DNA of 64,000 nt from an uncultured Muribaculaceae bacterium. GTDB lineage: Bacteria; Bacteroidota; Bacteroidia; Bacteroidales; Muribaculaceae. Location of the stretch: the NCBI GenBank assembly GCA_910584055.1, contig CAJTZS010000021.1, positions 6,976-70,975 of the forward strand, in the 5' to 3' direction. The notes below the pieces were generated by a model that searched no databases, had not been told where the DNA came from, and worked only from the letters and a program-made list of their open reading frames with translations. Below, piece after piece: positions 52,422-61,422 of this stretch (position 1 is its first letter; every line of letters begins with the position of its first letter). The position numbers and the translations under genes are program-made.

Positions 52422-52429
52422 CAAAATTA
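52422..52429 (-). promoter_or_regulatory. -7 promoter box for hpt-adk
   Basis: TAATTTTG on the minus strand. The leader contains a GCGGC/GCCGC hairpin. Confidence 0.5.
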
Positions 52430-52465
52430 ACGAAAATAATCCATAAGTCCTATACGTTTAGGGCG

Positions 52466-52536
52466 CAAAAAAAATTGATTGTCGTCCCGACAACCAATCT
52501 TACGTTAACCTTAAAATCTAATACCATGAAAAACTC
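52466..52536 (-). ncRNA. Putative small RNA, copy C
   Basis: Minus-strand -7 box TAATTTTG (52541-52548), core GTTTTTCATGGTATTAGATT, then a hairpin (about 52474-52483 with 52489-52498) and a T-run (52467-52474). The transcript would be about 71 nt. It ends about 37 bp before the hpt-adk promoter box. The terminator stem differs from copies A and B while the core is conserved. Confidence 0.65.
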
Positions 52537-52666
52537 AATGCAAAATTATAAAATATTTTTCATATATGCTACAAAACATAAAAAATAATTTGCATTTTAG
52601 CTTTTATTAACAAATGAGCTCTATTTTGGTAACTATTCAGCTATAGGAATCCACTGGATATCATTT

Positions 52667-52998
52667 AGAGCTTGGTTAAAAATAAATGTGAAATTTGGGG
52701 CGGCTATCTTCCGGATAAAATCCATTTAAGGCAAAGGAGCATAGCGGGCTATGTGACTGCGCCGCGAATGGATTTTAACAAAAGAGAGCCGGACAAACGG
52801 TATTTTATATTCTTAGACACGCCTCATTTGTTAATTTTTTTAATTTATATTGTTTTTAAAGTTACCTCTGGTCTCGCAATCTTGGGCATCTTTCTCCTTT
52901 CGGTTCAGTCACATAGCCCGCTATGCTCCCTCACCTCAAGAAGAAACCTGCTCCAAGCTTGCGACCCCAAATTCACATTTATTTTTAAACAAGCTCTT
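52667..52998. repeat. Composite inverted element of two variable-arm hairpins
   Basis: Two units face each other. Each begins (outer ends 52667 and 52998) with AGAGCTTG-TTAAAAATAAATG followed by a GGGG block. Each also contains the identical tip GGAGCATAGCGGGCTATGTG. The sequences between differ completely, yet within each unit the two arms pair: left AAAATCCATT with AATGGATTTT, right GTCGCAA with TTGCGAGAC, plus further imperfect pairing. The AT-rich centre is about 60 bp. An open frame (52672-53100, plus strand) crosses it but is a by-product. The 52372-53232 gap also holds copy C and two REP-like palindromes. Confidence 0.65.
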
Positions 52999-53010
52999 AA
53001 GGGTATAATC

Positions 53011-53098
53011 AAATGTAGGGATGCACCATGGTGCATCCTCCAACGAACAGATAATAAGTTATTCATCATCGGATGCTCCGGGGAGTATCCCTACATTT
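53011..53098. repeat. Facing pair of REP-like palindromes
   Basis: AAATGTAG plus GGATGCACCATGGTGCATCC (53019-53038), and about 30 bp on, GGATGCTCCGGGGAGTATCC (53071-53090) plus CTACATTTG. The two copies are in opposite orientation, as in REPIN doublets. Confidence 0.7.
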
Positions 53099-53143
53099 GA
53101 GAGTAGTGCAACGCTTTCCCTACAGTGATGCTCAATAATTAAA

Positions 53144-53184
53144 GAGACGTTGTGTTGGATGCGTGATTCCAGACACAACGTCTC
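53144..53184 (-). terminator. Terminator after the C10 protease
   Basis: GAGACGTTGTGT (53144-53155) pairs with ACACAACGTCTC (53173-53184). On the minus strand it is followed by TTTAATTATT. Confidence 0.75.
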
Positions 53185-53232
53185 ATAAGTTTTGGAGCGT
53201 ATGGTAATTTCAGCTCCTTATAATACGATTAA

Positions 53233-55704
53233 TTATTTCTTAATGATCTTCTTGCCGTTGCGGATGTATAGACCGGCGGGAAGCGAATCGAAGTCGTTGC
53301 CTAAGCTTATGCCTTGAAGGTTGAAGATTTCACCGTTTTCTTCAGCCTCTGCATCTGATTCGAGTTCACCGACTGCCGAAGAATTGGTGTTAAGGCGGAA
53401 GTATGACGGCTGTGCGCCGCTTATGGCCACATAATTCTGACCATATTCATATCCCATCATTATTGCATAATACTGACCGGGCTGCAAATTCACGAATGAG
53501 AGGTTTGCGTTGAAGCGTGTGCGTACACCGGGTGTCAGGAACATAGGTGTGCCGCCCATCGTGAGTATCTCTACCTCTCCGCTGCCTGAAACGAAGTCGG
53601 GCTGTACGAGGAAAGCGAGGCAATTATAACAGAAAACACCGCTGTTTAGAGTAACCCAGGTTTTAACCTGAATGTCTGTGGGGTCATTTATCAGATACAC
53701 ATATGCTGAGCTGCCGTTGGGAAGTGTCTCGGATGCAGTAGTGCCATTAAGTGTCGGAGTTCCCATAACGGTCATCTTGGGCAATCCAGGATTGGCGCTC
53801 ATGACAATCTTATCTTCAGACACGTAGAAATTTCCTGTTCCTTCATCGAGGAATGCGATATAGAATTCGGTGTCGCTTTGAATCTGGATGTTCTGTAAAA
53901 GATTCAGGTTGGTGGTCCATTGTTTTTTCGTCTCATCAGTTTTGGGCGGAAGAGTGACATAGAGGCTTTCTCCAAGGAATGTGAGTTTGCCGTCCATGCT
54001 TATAAGGGCAGGAGCGAAACCTTTGGTAAGCTCGATATCGGAAGGGTTCTGTATTGTGATTTCAATATTTGCCAGGCCTCCGAAATATAGACGGTTCAGG
54101 AATGTAGCGTCAACAAGTTCTATATACGGAGCTTCTGTGTTTTCAACTGTATATGTGTCGCCAGCTTTCTTGAGCACCACATAGTTTACGTATCCGTAAC
54201 CGGGTCTCACCGGCTCCCAGATGTCATCGCCGCCGGTTTCAATCTCCACGGATGCGAAAGTCACTTTGTAGGTGCCGTCTTTGAGCGCGAGTTGGCTGAG
54301 GTCGATAGTCGGGAGGAGGTGTGCGGGGTCAGTTCCGTATCCGGCCTGGATCGAGAATTTAATGTCGCTTACGGTTTTGCGTATAGTCTCGCCCCCTGTT
54401 GCGCCTTGCGGTTCAAAAATTGCACCGAACTGCATTTTGAGGGTTTCAGGCTGATAGTTTACCCACATTGGCTGTCCTTCACCGCTCAGGTCGAATGTCA
54501 TTGTGCCGTTCTCCACTTTGGCGGAGAGGGAACCATGTTGTGTCATTACCGTTGGACGCACTTCAAGAGGCTTCCCTGTCGGAGGCTGAACGCCGAAGAC
54601 CGCATCCTGCGTGAAGTTATAACCGCCGCCGCTGCCGCCGCCGGCCCCGAGGGCTGCCGGGTTAAGTGCGTCGAGTGAGAAATAGCCGTCAGACATGCTG
54701 CTCCATCCCCAGTTGAAATGGAAAAGGCCATCCTTGTAGCCGTCGCAAACGAATGAGTGGCCGCCACCGAGCATCGAGGCGCCGCCGTAAATAACCGGTC
54801 CAACGTTCTTGAGGTTGTCGTAAATCATCTGGGTCCATTCCGTTGCGGAATAATACATGCGCATGTCATAAAGCATGTTTTGGTCATAGCCGAGATATTT
54901 GGTGAGTCCTTTCGCAACGTTCATGGCCAATGCTCCCGATGAATCGATTGCATATCCCATCCTCACCGAATAACCGCAAGCCTTCATAAGATAGGCGACG
55001 GCATCTGCTTCTGCGTCGGTATATTGTCCGGGAAGATAGGTTTGGCACATGTTGTCCCAATCAAACTTGCGGTTGGCGAAATTCATCGAGAGGCGTTTGG
55101 AAATGTCCTCACATTCATAGCTTATCGAGCCTTTGCCCACTTCAGGGAATTTCCAATAGTTCATCACCTGAGCCATAGCCGTGGCTACACAACCTGTGTA
55201 TGTGGGATTGCCTCCGGAGGTGGGACACATCTTATTGTATGGCTCACCTTGGTCCCAACGGGTCTTGAGCATCGGTTCAATGGCAGGTAAGGATGTGCGG
55301 ATATCAACCTTTTGTTCCAAAGCTGCGCCCTGGATACCTTTTTCATTCACATATTCAATCTGTCGGGCATATTCGCTAAGCCACCACTCGAGCTGGGGCG
55401 GAAGATTCCCTTCCAGAGCGTTGCCGCTGTCTGAATAGCCGAGCACCGGATATGCAACATCGTCTGCGGCAAGAACGAGATATCCGTCGTTTTCTCCCTT
55501 GTTGAAGATATAGACTGCGGGATTTCCCTTGGCTGTCTTTGCCGTGTGAACGAGCCTGGGCGCTTTCCCCGAACGACCGGGTGCCGCCATCTTCGGATTT
55601 GAGCCGCGCAGCCTTCCGAGAGCTTCGTCGGGTGAAATCGGTTTGGCTGAAACGGAAGCTACTATAGCTACCGCTGCGAGTCCGGTGAGTAATTTTCTAA
55701 GCAT
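53233..55704 (-). CDS. Secreted C10 (streptopain-like) cysteine protease with Por-type tail
   Basis: An 823-residue secreted protease. A signal peptide of about 20 residues is followed by a Spi-like propeptide (ISPDEALGRLRG on) and a C10 catalytic domain with nucleophile Cys 172 (TGCVATAMAQVMNYWKFP) and His 316 (GGGHSFVCDGY, then FNWGWSS). Long beta-rich C-terminal domains end in a short Por/type IX-like tail: IFNLQGISLG, then LPAGLYIRNGKKIIKK. ATG 55704 is used rather than the in-frame codon at 55746 because the signal peptide starts there. It is probably exported and attached to or released from the surface. Confidence 0.9.
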   Translation of the reverse strand: MLRKLLTGLAAVAIVASVSAKPISPDEALGRLRGSNPKMAAPGRSGKAPRLVHTAKTAKGNPAVYIFNKGENDGYLVLAADDVAYPVLGYSDSGNALEGNLPPQLEWWLSEYARQIEYVNEKGIQGAALEQKVDIRTSLPAIEPMLKTRWDQGEPYNKMCPTSGGNPTYTGCVATAMAQVMNYWKFPEVGKGSISYECEDISKRLSMNFANRKFDWDNMCQTYLPGQYTDAEADAVAYLMKACGYSVRMGYAIDSSGALAMNVAKGLTKYLGYDQNMLYDMRMYYSATEWTQMIYDNLKNVGPVIYGGASMLGGGHSFVCDGYKDGLFHFNWGWSSMSDGYFSLDALNPAALGAGGGSGGGYNFTQDAVFGVQPPTGKPLEVRPTVMTQHGSLSAKVENGTMTFDLSGEGQPMWVNYQPETLKMQFGAIFEPQGATGGETIRKTVSDIKFSIQAGYGTDPAHLLPTIDLSQLALKDGTYKVTFASVEIETGGDDIWEPVRPGYGYVNYVVLKKAGDTYTVENTEAPYIELVDATFLNRLYFGGLANIEITIQNPSDIELTKGFAPALISMDGKLTFLGESLYVTLPPKTDETKKQWTTNLNLLQNIQIQSDTEFYIAFLDEGTGNFYVSEDKIVMSANPGLPKMTVMGTPTLNGTTASETLPNGSSAYVYLINDPTDIQVKTWVTLNSGVFCYNCLAFLVQPDFVSGSGEVEILTMGGTPMFLTPGVRTRFNANLSFVNLQPGQYYAIMMGYEYGQNYVAISGAQPSYFRLNTNSSAVGELESDAEAEENGEIFNLQGISLGNDFDSLPAGLYIRNGKKIIKK

Positions 55705-55770
55705 GTTTGATGTTTTAACTATGGTATAAATAAGTGATTCGTTCATAACCCTATGGGGAGTCGTTTAAGA

Positions 55771-55807
55771 ATCCGTGGCTTCCGGCGGGATGCCGGAAGC
55801 CATGGAT
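55771..55807 (-). terminator. Terminator between the modular protein and the C10 protease
   Basis: ATCCGTGGCTTCCGGC pairs with GCCGGAAGCCATGGAT (about 16 bp, one mismatch or G-U). It lies downstream of the modular protein gene on the minus strand. There is little T-run, so read-through into the C10 gene is possible. Confidence 0.55.
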
Positions 55808-55818
55808 TGTCATAGGTC

Positions 55819-58800
55819 TTATCTTATAATGGTTTTCTTACCGTTGATGATATAGATTCCCTTATCGAGTGATTTCACGCGGTCGTAAGAACCGTCTGTG
55901 AAGATAACTCTTCCGTCAATGGAGACAACTGTATATTTGCCGTCTGCACCGGCCTGTATGCCTTCCACACCTGAGCTTTCTTTAGAGAGTGTGTATACTG
56001 TCTCAAAGCTTGGCGAGGGTTGAACATTGTCAATATAGAGGGCTCCGTAATGGAATGAAACGACATAATCGGTCTCTTCTGTAGGAACGCGATTGAATTT
56101 AAGTTTCAATGTAACTCCTTCCGTGCCTGCAGCGTTTTCAATAACTTCAACATCCGGAACCGCTACGCTGAATGTGAAGTAATCCTTACTGCGAAGGTTG
56201 ATGTAGTTCTTATTGAATACGCTTACCGTTTTGGCCTCGGGGATTGTAACGGAAACTTCTGACAGGTCAGCCACAGGTTTTGAAGGATCGGGAGTGAATT
56301 TGAATGTATAATTCTTCTCCTTCAGGATTTCCCATGTGCCGATTGTTTTCTCGGTGGTGGGATTGCCCGAAACATACAAAGCGCCCGGTTCTATTTCAAT
56401 TGTCAAAGTTCCGCTAAGGTCAAGACTTCTCCATCGCTTGCATACCATTGCAAACTCAAGTTTGAATCCTTGCTGGATAGTCACGACATAATCCTCATCT
56501 TCCTTAAGAGTCTCGCCATTATATTTAACCACATGCATTTTAGAGAAGTTCACGTCCATTCCGAGGTGCTCTTCCTTGTCGCATGCGAATCCTGGATAGA
56601 AGCCGTTGTTCATGCCGCCGTTTTCTCTCCAGTCGTCGGGAAGAGTCGAAGCATAGGCATCCATGAATTTCTGTTTATTATGGAATTGTGCCGGATCATC
56701 GCTCAGGCTTTCGTATTTCTCGACAGTGGTTGTCGGGTCAATGTCGTTGAGCAGATCGCCTGTGGGATCTTTTGTAATGGTGGTGTTGAATTCCTTGGTT
56801 CTCTTGAGAGTCCAGGTTTGTGAGATTACCGGAGAATCGAATTCTCCGTCAAGTATGAATGAACCCTTGTCTATAGAGAGGTTGAGCAAACCGCCAAGAC
56901 TTGCGTCAAATTCCTGAAGACCGGGGAACTTGATTATGAACGTGGGATGCTCGGCATCTTTGACTTCAGTCAATTCATAGCCGTCATACCATACCACATC
57001 TCCAATCGCGAGATGTGGGTTGACATCTTCGCGGGTGATAGGTTTGTTATTATCGTCATAGTCTTTTACAGTCTTCGGTTTTGCAGTTTCAGCATTGAGG
57101 AATTCTATCTTGAATTCAGGGAAGTCTGAAAGGAGATATTGTTTGTCAAGACTCATTGAGGGGGACAGCTTGACTTCATAATCCTTCTCTTCAGCTAATG
57201 TGCCGTAGGTTGCGCTCCAGCTGATGGCCGGTGATCCGTATTGGTCGTCAAGGGTGAACATACCTTCATCCACAAGTATCGTCAGCACTCCACCTTTCTG
57301 GAATACTTTATTGTTGACGGAGATAATGGCTTTGTTGGAGCCTTCGTTAGGAATGAATATCCAACCGTCTTCTCCTTGAGACAGATTCGGCATTTGCTGA
57401 GAGGTGAAACTTTCGCCGTAGTTTATTTTGATTGTCTTCGGGGTGCTTCCGAAAATTGGGTTGTGGTTCGGATCGGTCCATTCATCGTAACTGAGCTTTT
57501 GAGCTTCAGGAATCGTAAACACGATTTCAGTGCGCCCTTCGGTGGCATCCGGGAGGTCAAGCTCGCTGTTGTTCGCAGGAGAGGCGGTATAGGTGAAACT
57601 TTTCTTTTCCCCGTATGTGGCGCTCCAATTTATTGCAGCTGACTTGCGTCCGTCAACCTTGAAATAGCCCTCTCCGGCATATACACTAAGTTGTCCGGGC
57701 AATTTGAAAATGTCATTATTAAACTCAATTGAGACTTCATTCCAGTCGGCTTCAACTTTGTAACGGCTTGCATCAATTATGTTACCGTCGTAGGTCACTC
57801 TAAGCTCGCTTGTGGGATCTGCACGCTCGTCGAGCACCTCAGAAGCGCCTAAGTATTCAATAACCAATTTGGGATTGACACCTGCAGCCGGAAGTTTCTC
57901 CTCAGATTTGTTGGCAGGAGTGTAGTCAGGTTTTACAGCATTGAGGGTGAGAGTGTAGTTGATTTCAGGATTGTCCTGACCATCCACTTTATAGGCACCC
58001 TCGGGTATGTATATCTCCAGAAGGCCGGCAGCATCGAAAGCATCTCTGCTGATCTTTAACTCGATGTAGTTGTCTCCCCAGTTGTCAGCGTTCGTCCATC
58101 CTGTGGCAGTGCCCTCTTTGAGCTGATATTCAGAAATCTTGTTGACTTTCTTACCGTTGAACTTAACGCTTATGTCATAATCGTCTTCAAGCGTAACTTC
58201 GTTGTTGTCTTCAAAAGTGAAATAAACTGACAGCGGTTTCCCGGGAAGTATGCGGCTTGAGCCATCTTCCGGTGAGGTTGAGTAGAAAAGTTCAGGACCT
58301 TTCGCATTGGGATCTACAGTGTAAGTGGCTTGTATCGCGGGACTTGAAGTTCCGTCTTCGTTGTTGCTGCATACTCCAGCCGGTATATTCATTTCCCATT
58401 GACCGGCTTCGGTAATCTCGGTTTCCGGTTCAATCGCAACGGCTTTGCCGAAATATGACATGTCGCTCACACCGAAATCTAAGTTTGCTGTAGCCTTGAC
58501 TGATTTTGTAGCATCCCCTTTCTTGGTGAAGGTTATTTCAACATCTGAGTCGATATTGAGCTGTCCGTATTCGAGATCGGGGAAAACTAATGATACAGAC
58601 TGCAACGTCTTGACGGGAGTTGCCGGGTCTGTGAGCAGTTTATAGTTCTCGATAGGGGCTTTCACAGTCGGATCCACTACAATTGTAGACGTTATGAGGC
58701 CACTTTGTTTTCCGTTAGGAGCGGGTACTGTCTTATTGGCTGCATCATCCCATACGCCTTCGAAGAAGAAGCCTGCGGGGATTGAGAGTGTATATGTTCC

Positions 58801-59133
58801 CGCTTCGGTGACTGAGGGGAAAAGAATCGAGAATGCATATCCTTCAACTCCACCCATCTCCTTGGCCGAGATTGCTGGCTCGTCGCCTTTTTTCAATGTT
58901 ATCTGCGACAGCTTGCTGTCATCGAAATATGGCATTATTTCGTAATCTGTTGACGCTGGCAAAGTGACTGTCACTTTGTTGAGTACTTTCACTGACGCGC
59001 CGTCCTCCGGGTTTATGGAAACCGGAACGAGCAGTTCAGCAGGATCTCCGGCTGTGTCGGCGATTGCTCCTACTGATAATCCGAGTGTTGCGACTCCGGC
59101 AGCCGCCAACGAATAAAGTAGATTCTTTTTCAT
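55819..59133 (-). CDS. Giant modular secreted beta-repeat protein with Por-type tail
   Basis: A 1104-residue protein with a signal peptide (KKNLLYSLAAAGVATLGLSVGAIA). The body consists of about eight modules of roughly 110-130 residues, each ending in a pattern such as GGVLTILVDEGMFTLD followed by AISWSATYG or a variant, suggesting tandem Ig-like beta domains. The C-terminus (SGVEGI, then VVSIDGRVI and LDKGIYIINGKKTIIR) fits the Por/type IX sorting tail. No enzymatic motif is visible. Adhesin or structural surface roles are guesses. Confidence 0.8.
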   Translation of the reverse strand: MKKNLLYSLAAAGVATLGLSVGAIADTAGDPAELLVPVSINPEDGASVKVLNKVTVTLPASTDYEIMPYFDDSKLSQITLKKGDEPAISAKEMGGVEGYAFSILFPSVTEAGTYTLSIPAGFFFEGVWDDAANKTVPAPNGKQSGLITSTIVVDPTVKAPIENYKLLTDPATPVKTLQSVSLVFPDLEYGQLNIDSDVEITFTKKGDATKSVKATANLDFGVSDMSYFGKAVAIEPETEITEAGQWEMNIPAGVCSNNEDGTSSPAIQATYTVDPNAKGPELFYSTSPEDGSSRILPGKPLSVYFTFEDNNEVTLEDDYDISVKFNGKKVNKISEYQLKEGTATGWTNADNWGDNYIELKISRDAFDAAGLLEIYIPEGAYKVDGQDNPEINYTLTLNAVKPDYTPANKSEEKLPAAGVNPKLVIEYLGASEVLDERADPTSELRVTYDGNIIDASRYKVEADWNEVSIEFNNDIFKLPGQLSVYAGEGYFKVDGRKSAAINWSATYGEKKSFTYTASPANNSELDLPDATEGRTEIVFTIPEAQKLSYDEWTDPNHNPIFGSTPKTIKINYGESFTSQQMPNLSQGEDGWIFIPNEGSNKAIISVNNKVFQKGGVLTILVDEGMFTLDDQYGSPAISWSATYGTLAEEKDYEVKLSPSMSLDKQYLLSDFPEFKIEFLNAETAKPKTVKDYDDNNKPITREDVNPHLAIGDVVWYDGYELTEVKDAEHPTFIIKFPGLQEFDASLGGLLNLSIDKGSFILDGEFDSPVISQTWTLKRTKEFNTTITKDPTGDLLNDIDPTTTVEKYESLSDDPAQFHNKQKFMDAYASTLPDDWRENGGMNNGFYPGFACDKEEHLGMDVNFSKMHVVKYNGETLKEDEDYVVTIQQGFKLEFAMVCKRWRSLDLSGTLTIEIEPGALYVSGNPTTEKTIGTWEILKEKNYTFKFTPDPSKPVADLSEVSVTIPEAKTVSVFNKNYINLRSKDYFTFSVAVPDVEVIENAAGTEGVTLKLKFNRVPTEETDYVVSFHYGALYIDNVQPSPSFETVYTLSKESSGVEGIQAGADGKYTVVSIDGRVIFTDGSYDRVKSLDKGIYIINGKKTIIR

Positions 59134-59234
59134 AATAAAAGTGTTAGTGTTGATTTGACAAATTGCTTATGGCAAGCAACAGGTTAAAATGTTAGTTCGG
59201 TGATTCAAAGTTGTTTATTTTTAACAACTTTTTA

Positions 59235-59268
59235 ATCTGTCTTACCGGGCACGCCCGGTAAGACAGAT
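59235..59268 (-). terminator. Terminator after the 685-residue secreted protein
   Basis: A perfect 15-bp stem (59235-59249 with 59254-59268), CACG loop. On the minus strand it is followed by TAAAAAGTTG. Confidence 0.75.
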
Positions 59269-59277
59269 ACAAGGTAA

Positions 59278-61335
59278 TTACTTCTTGATGATTTTTTTGC
59301 CGTTGCGGACATAGACTCCTGCGGGAAGCTGGTTGAAGTCTCCCTTCATCTCTATTCCCTGGAGGTTGTAAACTTTCGCGTTGGCATCTGAATCCTCGAT
59401 TCCGATTTCTTCAACTCCTGAAGCATCAGTGAATACAACATTATGTTTGCGTTTTGATGCCCAGAATTCGCAGTTGCCGTCGGCATTGGGCTCAACGACC
59501 TCCCCGTCAACTACAATGATTGTTCCGTCGGCCGGCTTCATGCTTACGAGAGTTTTTCCAACAACTTTGAGTGCCGTTGAAACATCGGTGTGCTTGAAAA
59601 GTTTGTCGTAAGTCACTTCCGCACTATTCCCGTTAACCGACTCAAAATTAATTGTGAGCTCCTGTGTCGGGTTTTTGACATCGCCCATGGCGTCGGCAGG
59701 ACAGGAGAAAACTTTAACTATCGAAGGTCCGCCGATCTCTTCCAAGGTGAATGAGAATGTTCCATCGTCTTGTTTTGTTTGTTTCATACCGTTCACAAAC
59801 AGTTCAATTGCATGGTCTTTCGGTTCGCCCACCTTACCTGCTGTGATAAGCTCATGATATTTTATATCAAAAGAGGAAATGGTATAACCGACAGGAATGT
59901 ATCTGTCTTCCATTCCCGGGAATGTCAACTGTCCGGCCACAAGCTTGTTCTTAGCGTAGCATTGTGTCTCTTTCTCTGCTCCGTCAAAGAAGAAAACGAC
60001 TACGTTATCGGTTGAAACGGGTTTGGCTGCAAGATAAATGGGAGCATTGTCGGCATGCACGCCGGGGTTAGGTCTGGTATATGACTTGTCTTCCGGATTT
60101 GCCATTACCGCCTCATCTATCCAATAGCCCGGTTTAGCGCTCCAGAAGAATTTCTTTTCCTTGCCGGAAACTTCTATGACAAATTTCTTCGCTTCGCCGG
60201 CTTTGACGACATAGTTGTTGGAGTTATTGAAAATAACGTCTTCCGTAAGTTCTTCACCTTCACCGAGAGGAATTATCTCGCTTTCGTCAAACGCACCTTT
60301 GCGGATTACGATACCTTCCGGATTCTTCAGATATAGCGTAACGGGAACCGGGGTGTATACCTTTCCTGTGGCGGTGAATTCTACTTCTGTATTCTCGTTG
60401 ATATTAAGGGCCAGACTGTTGTCCGGAATCTCGGTTAGAGGAGTGCCGTTCACTTTTATGGCGGAAATGTTGTAATCTTCATGATAGTTGAACTTGAGAA
60501 GGTCTCCTTCGTCAACTGTCAGTTTGTTGTTAATCGCTGCGAGTTGTTCGGGAGAATAGAACTTTCCTGTGCCAGCATAGTAGATGTCTCGGAGACAGTT
60601 TTCACTGTTCGTGAATTTAACGGTGACGTCGCAAGCGGCGGGATCATTCTCGAAAACCTGAACCATGACCTTGTCGTCACTTTTAATCGGGATTTCATAG
60701 ACGTTGTTTTTCGGAGTCTGGGCTTGCCCGTTGAGCGTCACTTTGAATATCTTTGATGTGCCGAGGGGATATATGTTCAGATACTTGTCTTGATCCGTGA
60801 AGCTTACTTGCTGTTCGCCCTTCACAATGGCAGGTTTGGAGAAAGAGGAGAATCTCTCATCTTTGCCTCCGGCTTTGTCGTTCTTGAACCAGGCCTTAAT
60901 CTTGGTCGCCCCGTTCTTGACGTCGAGCGTGAATTTACCGACTTCAGTAAGTTTCTTTGTAGTTATCGTGTATACGGCACCGTTATGGCTTGAATATGTG
61001 GGAATTCCGCAATATTGACCATAATTGTCGTTCCCTCCGATTTTGTTTTCGCGTTCCACTTCCTTTTTAGTGGTAGTGTCGTAATATTTTTCCCAAACCG
61101 ACACTAAGATATACCCAGGGGCCGGCTTGACATAGTAAGAGCCAGTTTCCGTGCCGGTCCAGGTAGTTTTGGTGGCATCGATCTCGAGGGTGGGAGAAGT
61201 GAGTCCTCCCTGTACAATCTGCACTGCTCCGGGATTGTCCCAGTTGACAGTGAAAGAGAAGTCAGCCCCTTTCGCAGAGAACGACAACGCCGAAAGAATC
61301 AGCGAGCTCAGGATGAGTAGTCGAAATTGTTTCAT
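59278..61335 (-). CDS. Secreted beta-rich protein with Por-type tail
   Basis: A 685-residue protein I cannot place in a family. The signal peptide (LLILSSLILSALSFSAKG) sets the start at ATG 61335 rather than the upstream in-frame codon at 61392. The body has several segments of similar style (for example FTVNWDNPGAVQIVQGG and VTLYLKNPEGIVIRKGAF). The end SGVEEIGIED, then VYNLQGIEMKG and LPAGVYVRNGKKIIKK is nearly the same as in the C10 protease, marking both as cargo of one export route (inference). Confidence 0.78.
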   Translation of the reverse strand: MKQFRLLILSSLILSALSFSAKGADFSFTVNWDNPGAVQIVQGGLTSPTLEIDATKTTWTGTETGSYYVKPAPGYILVSVWEKYYDTTTKKEVERENKIGGNDNYGQYCGIPTYSSHNGAVYTITTKKLTEVGKFTLDVKNGATKIKAWFKNDKAGGKDERFSSFSKPAIVKGEQQVSFTDQDKYLNIYPLGTSKIFKVTLNGQAQTPKNNVYEIPIKSDDKVMVQVFENDPAACDVTVKFTNSENCLRDIYYAGTGKFYSPEQLAAINNKLTVDEGDLLKFNYHEDYNISAIKVNGTPLTEIPDNSLALNINENTEVEFTATGKVYTPVPVTLYLKNPEGIVIRKGAFDESEIIPLGEGEELTEDVIFNNSNNYVVKAGEAKKFVIEVSGKEKKFFWSAKPGYWIDEAVMANPEDKSYTRPNPGVHADNAPIYLAAKPVSTDNVVVFFFDGAEKETQCYAKNKLVAGQLTFPGMEDRYIPVGYTISSFDIKYHELITAGKVGEPKDHAIELFVNGMKQTKQDDGTFSFTLEEIGGPSIVKVFSCPADAMGDVKNPTQELTINFESVNGNSAEVTYDKLFKHTDVSTALKVVGKTLVSMKPADGTIIVVDGEVVEPNADGNCEFWASKRKHNVVFTDASGVEEIGIEDSDANAKVYNLQGIEMKGDFNQLPAGVYVRNGKKIIKK

Positions 61336-61370
61336 AAAAATGATGTTTATGGATGAATAATTTCTTTTGC

Positions 61371-61400
61371 CGTGAGCCTGCCTTGAATGCAAGGCTCACG
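61371..61400 (-). terminator. Hairpin after the 789-residue secreted protein
   Basis: CGTGAGCC (61371-61378) and GGCTCACG (61393-61400) with an inner TTG/CAA stem. It lies between two secreted-protein genes. The T-run is weak. Confidence 0.5.
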
Positions 61401-61422
61401 ACAAAAGGTGTTTTCAGATTTT

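Noticed and set aside
52672..53100. 142-codon open frame in the hpt-adk/C10 gap
   Set aside because: It runs through both units of the inverted hairpin element and a REP-like palindrome. The residues simply translate the repeats.
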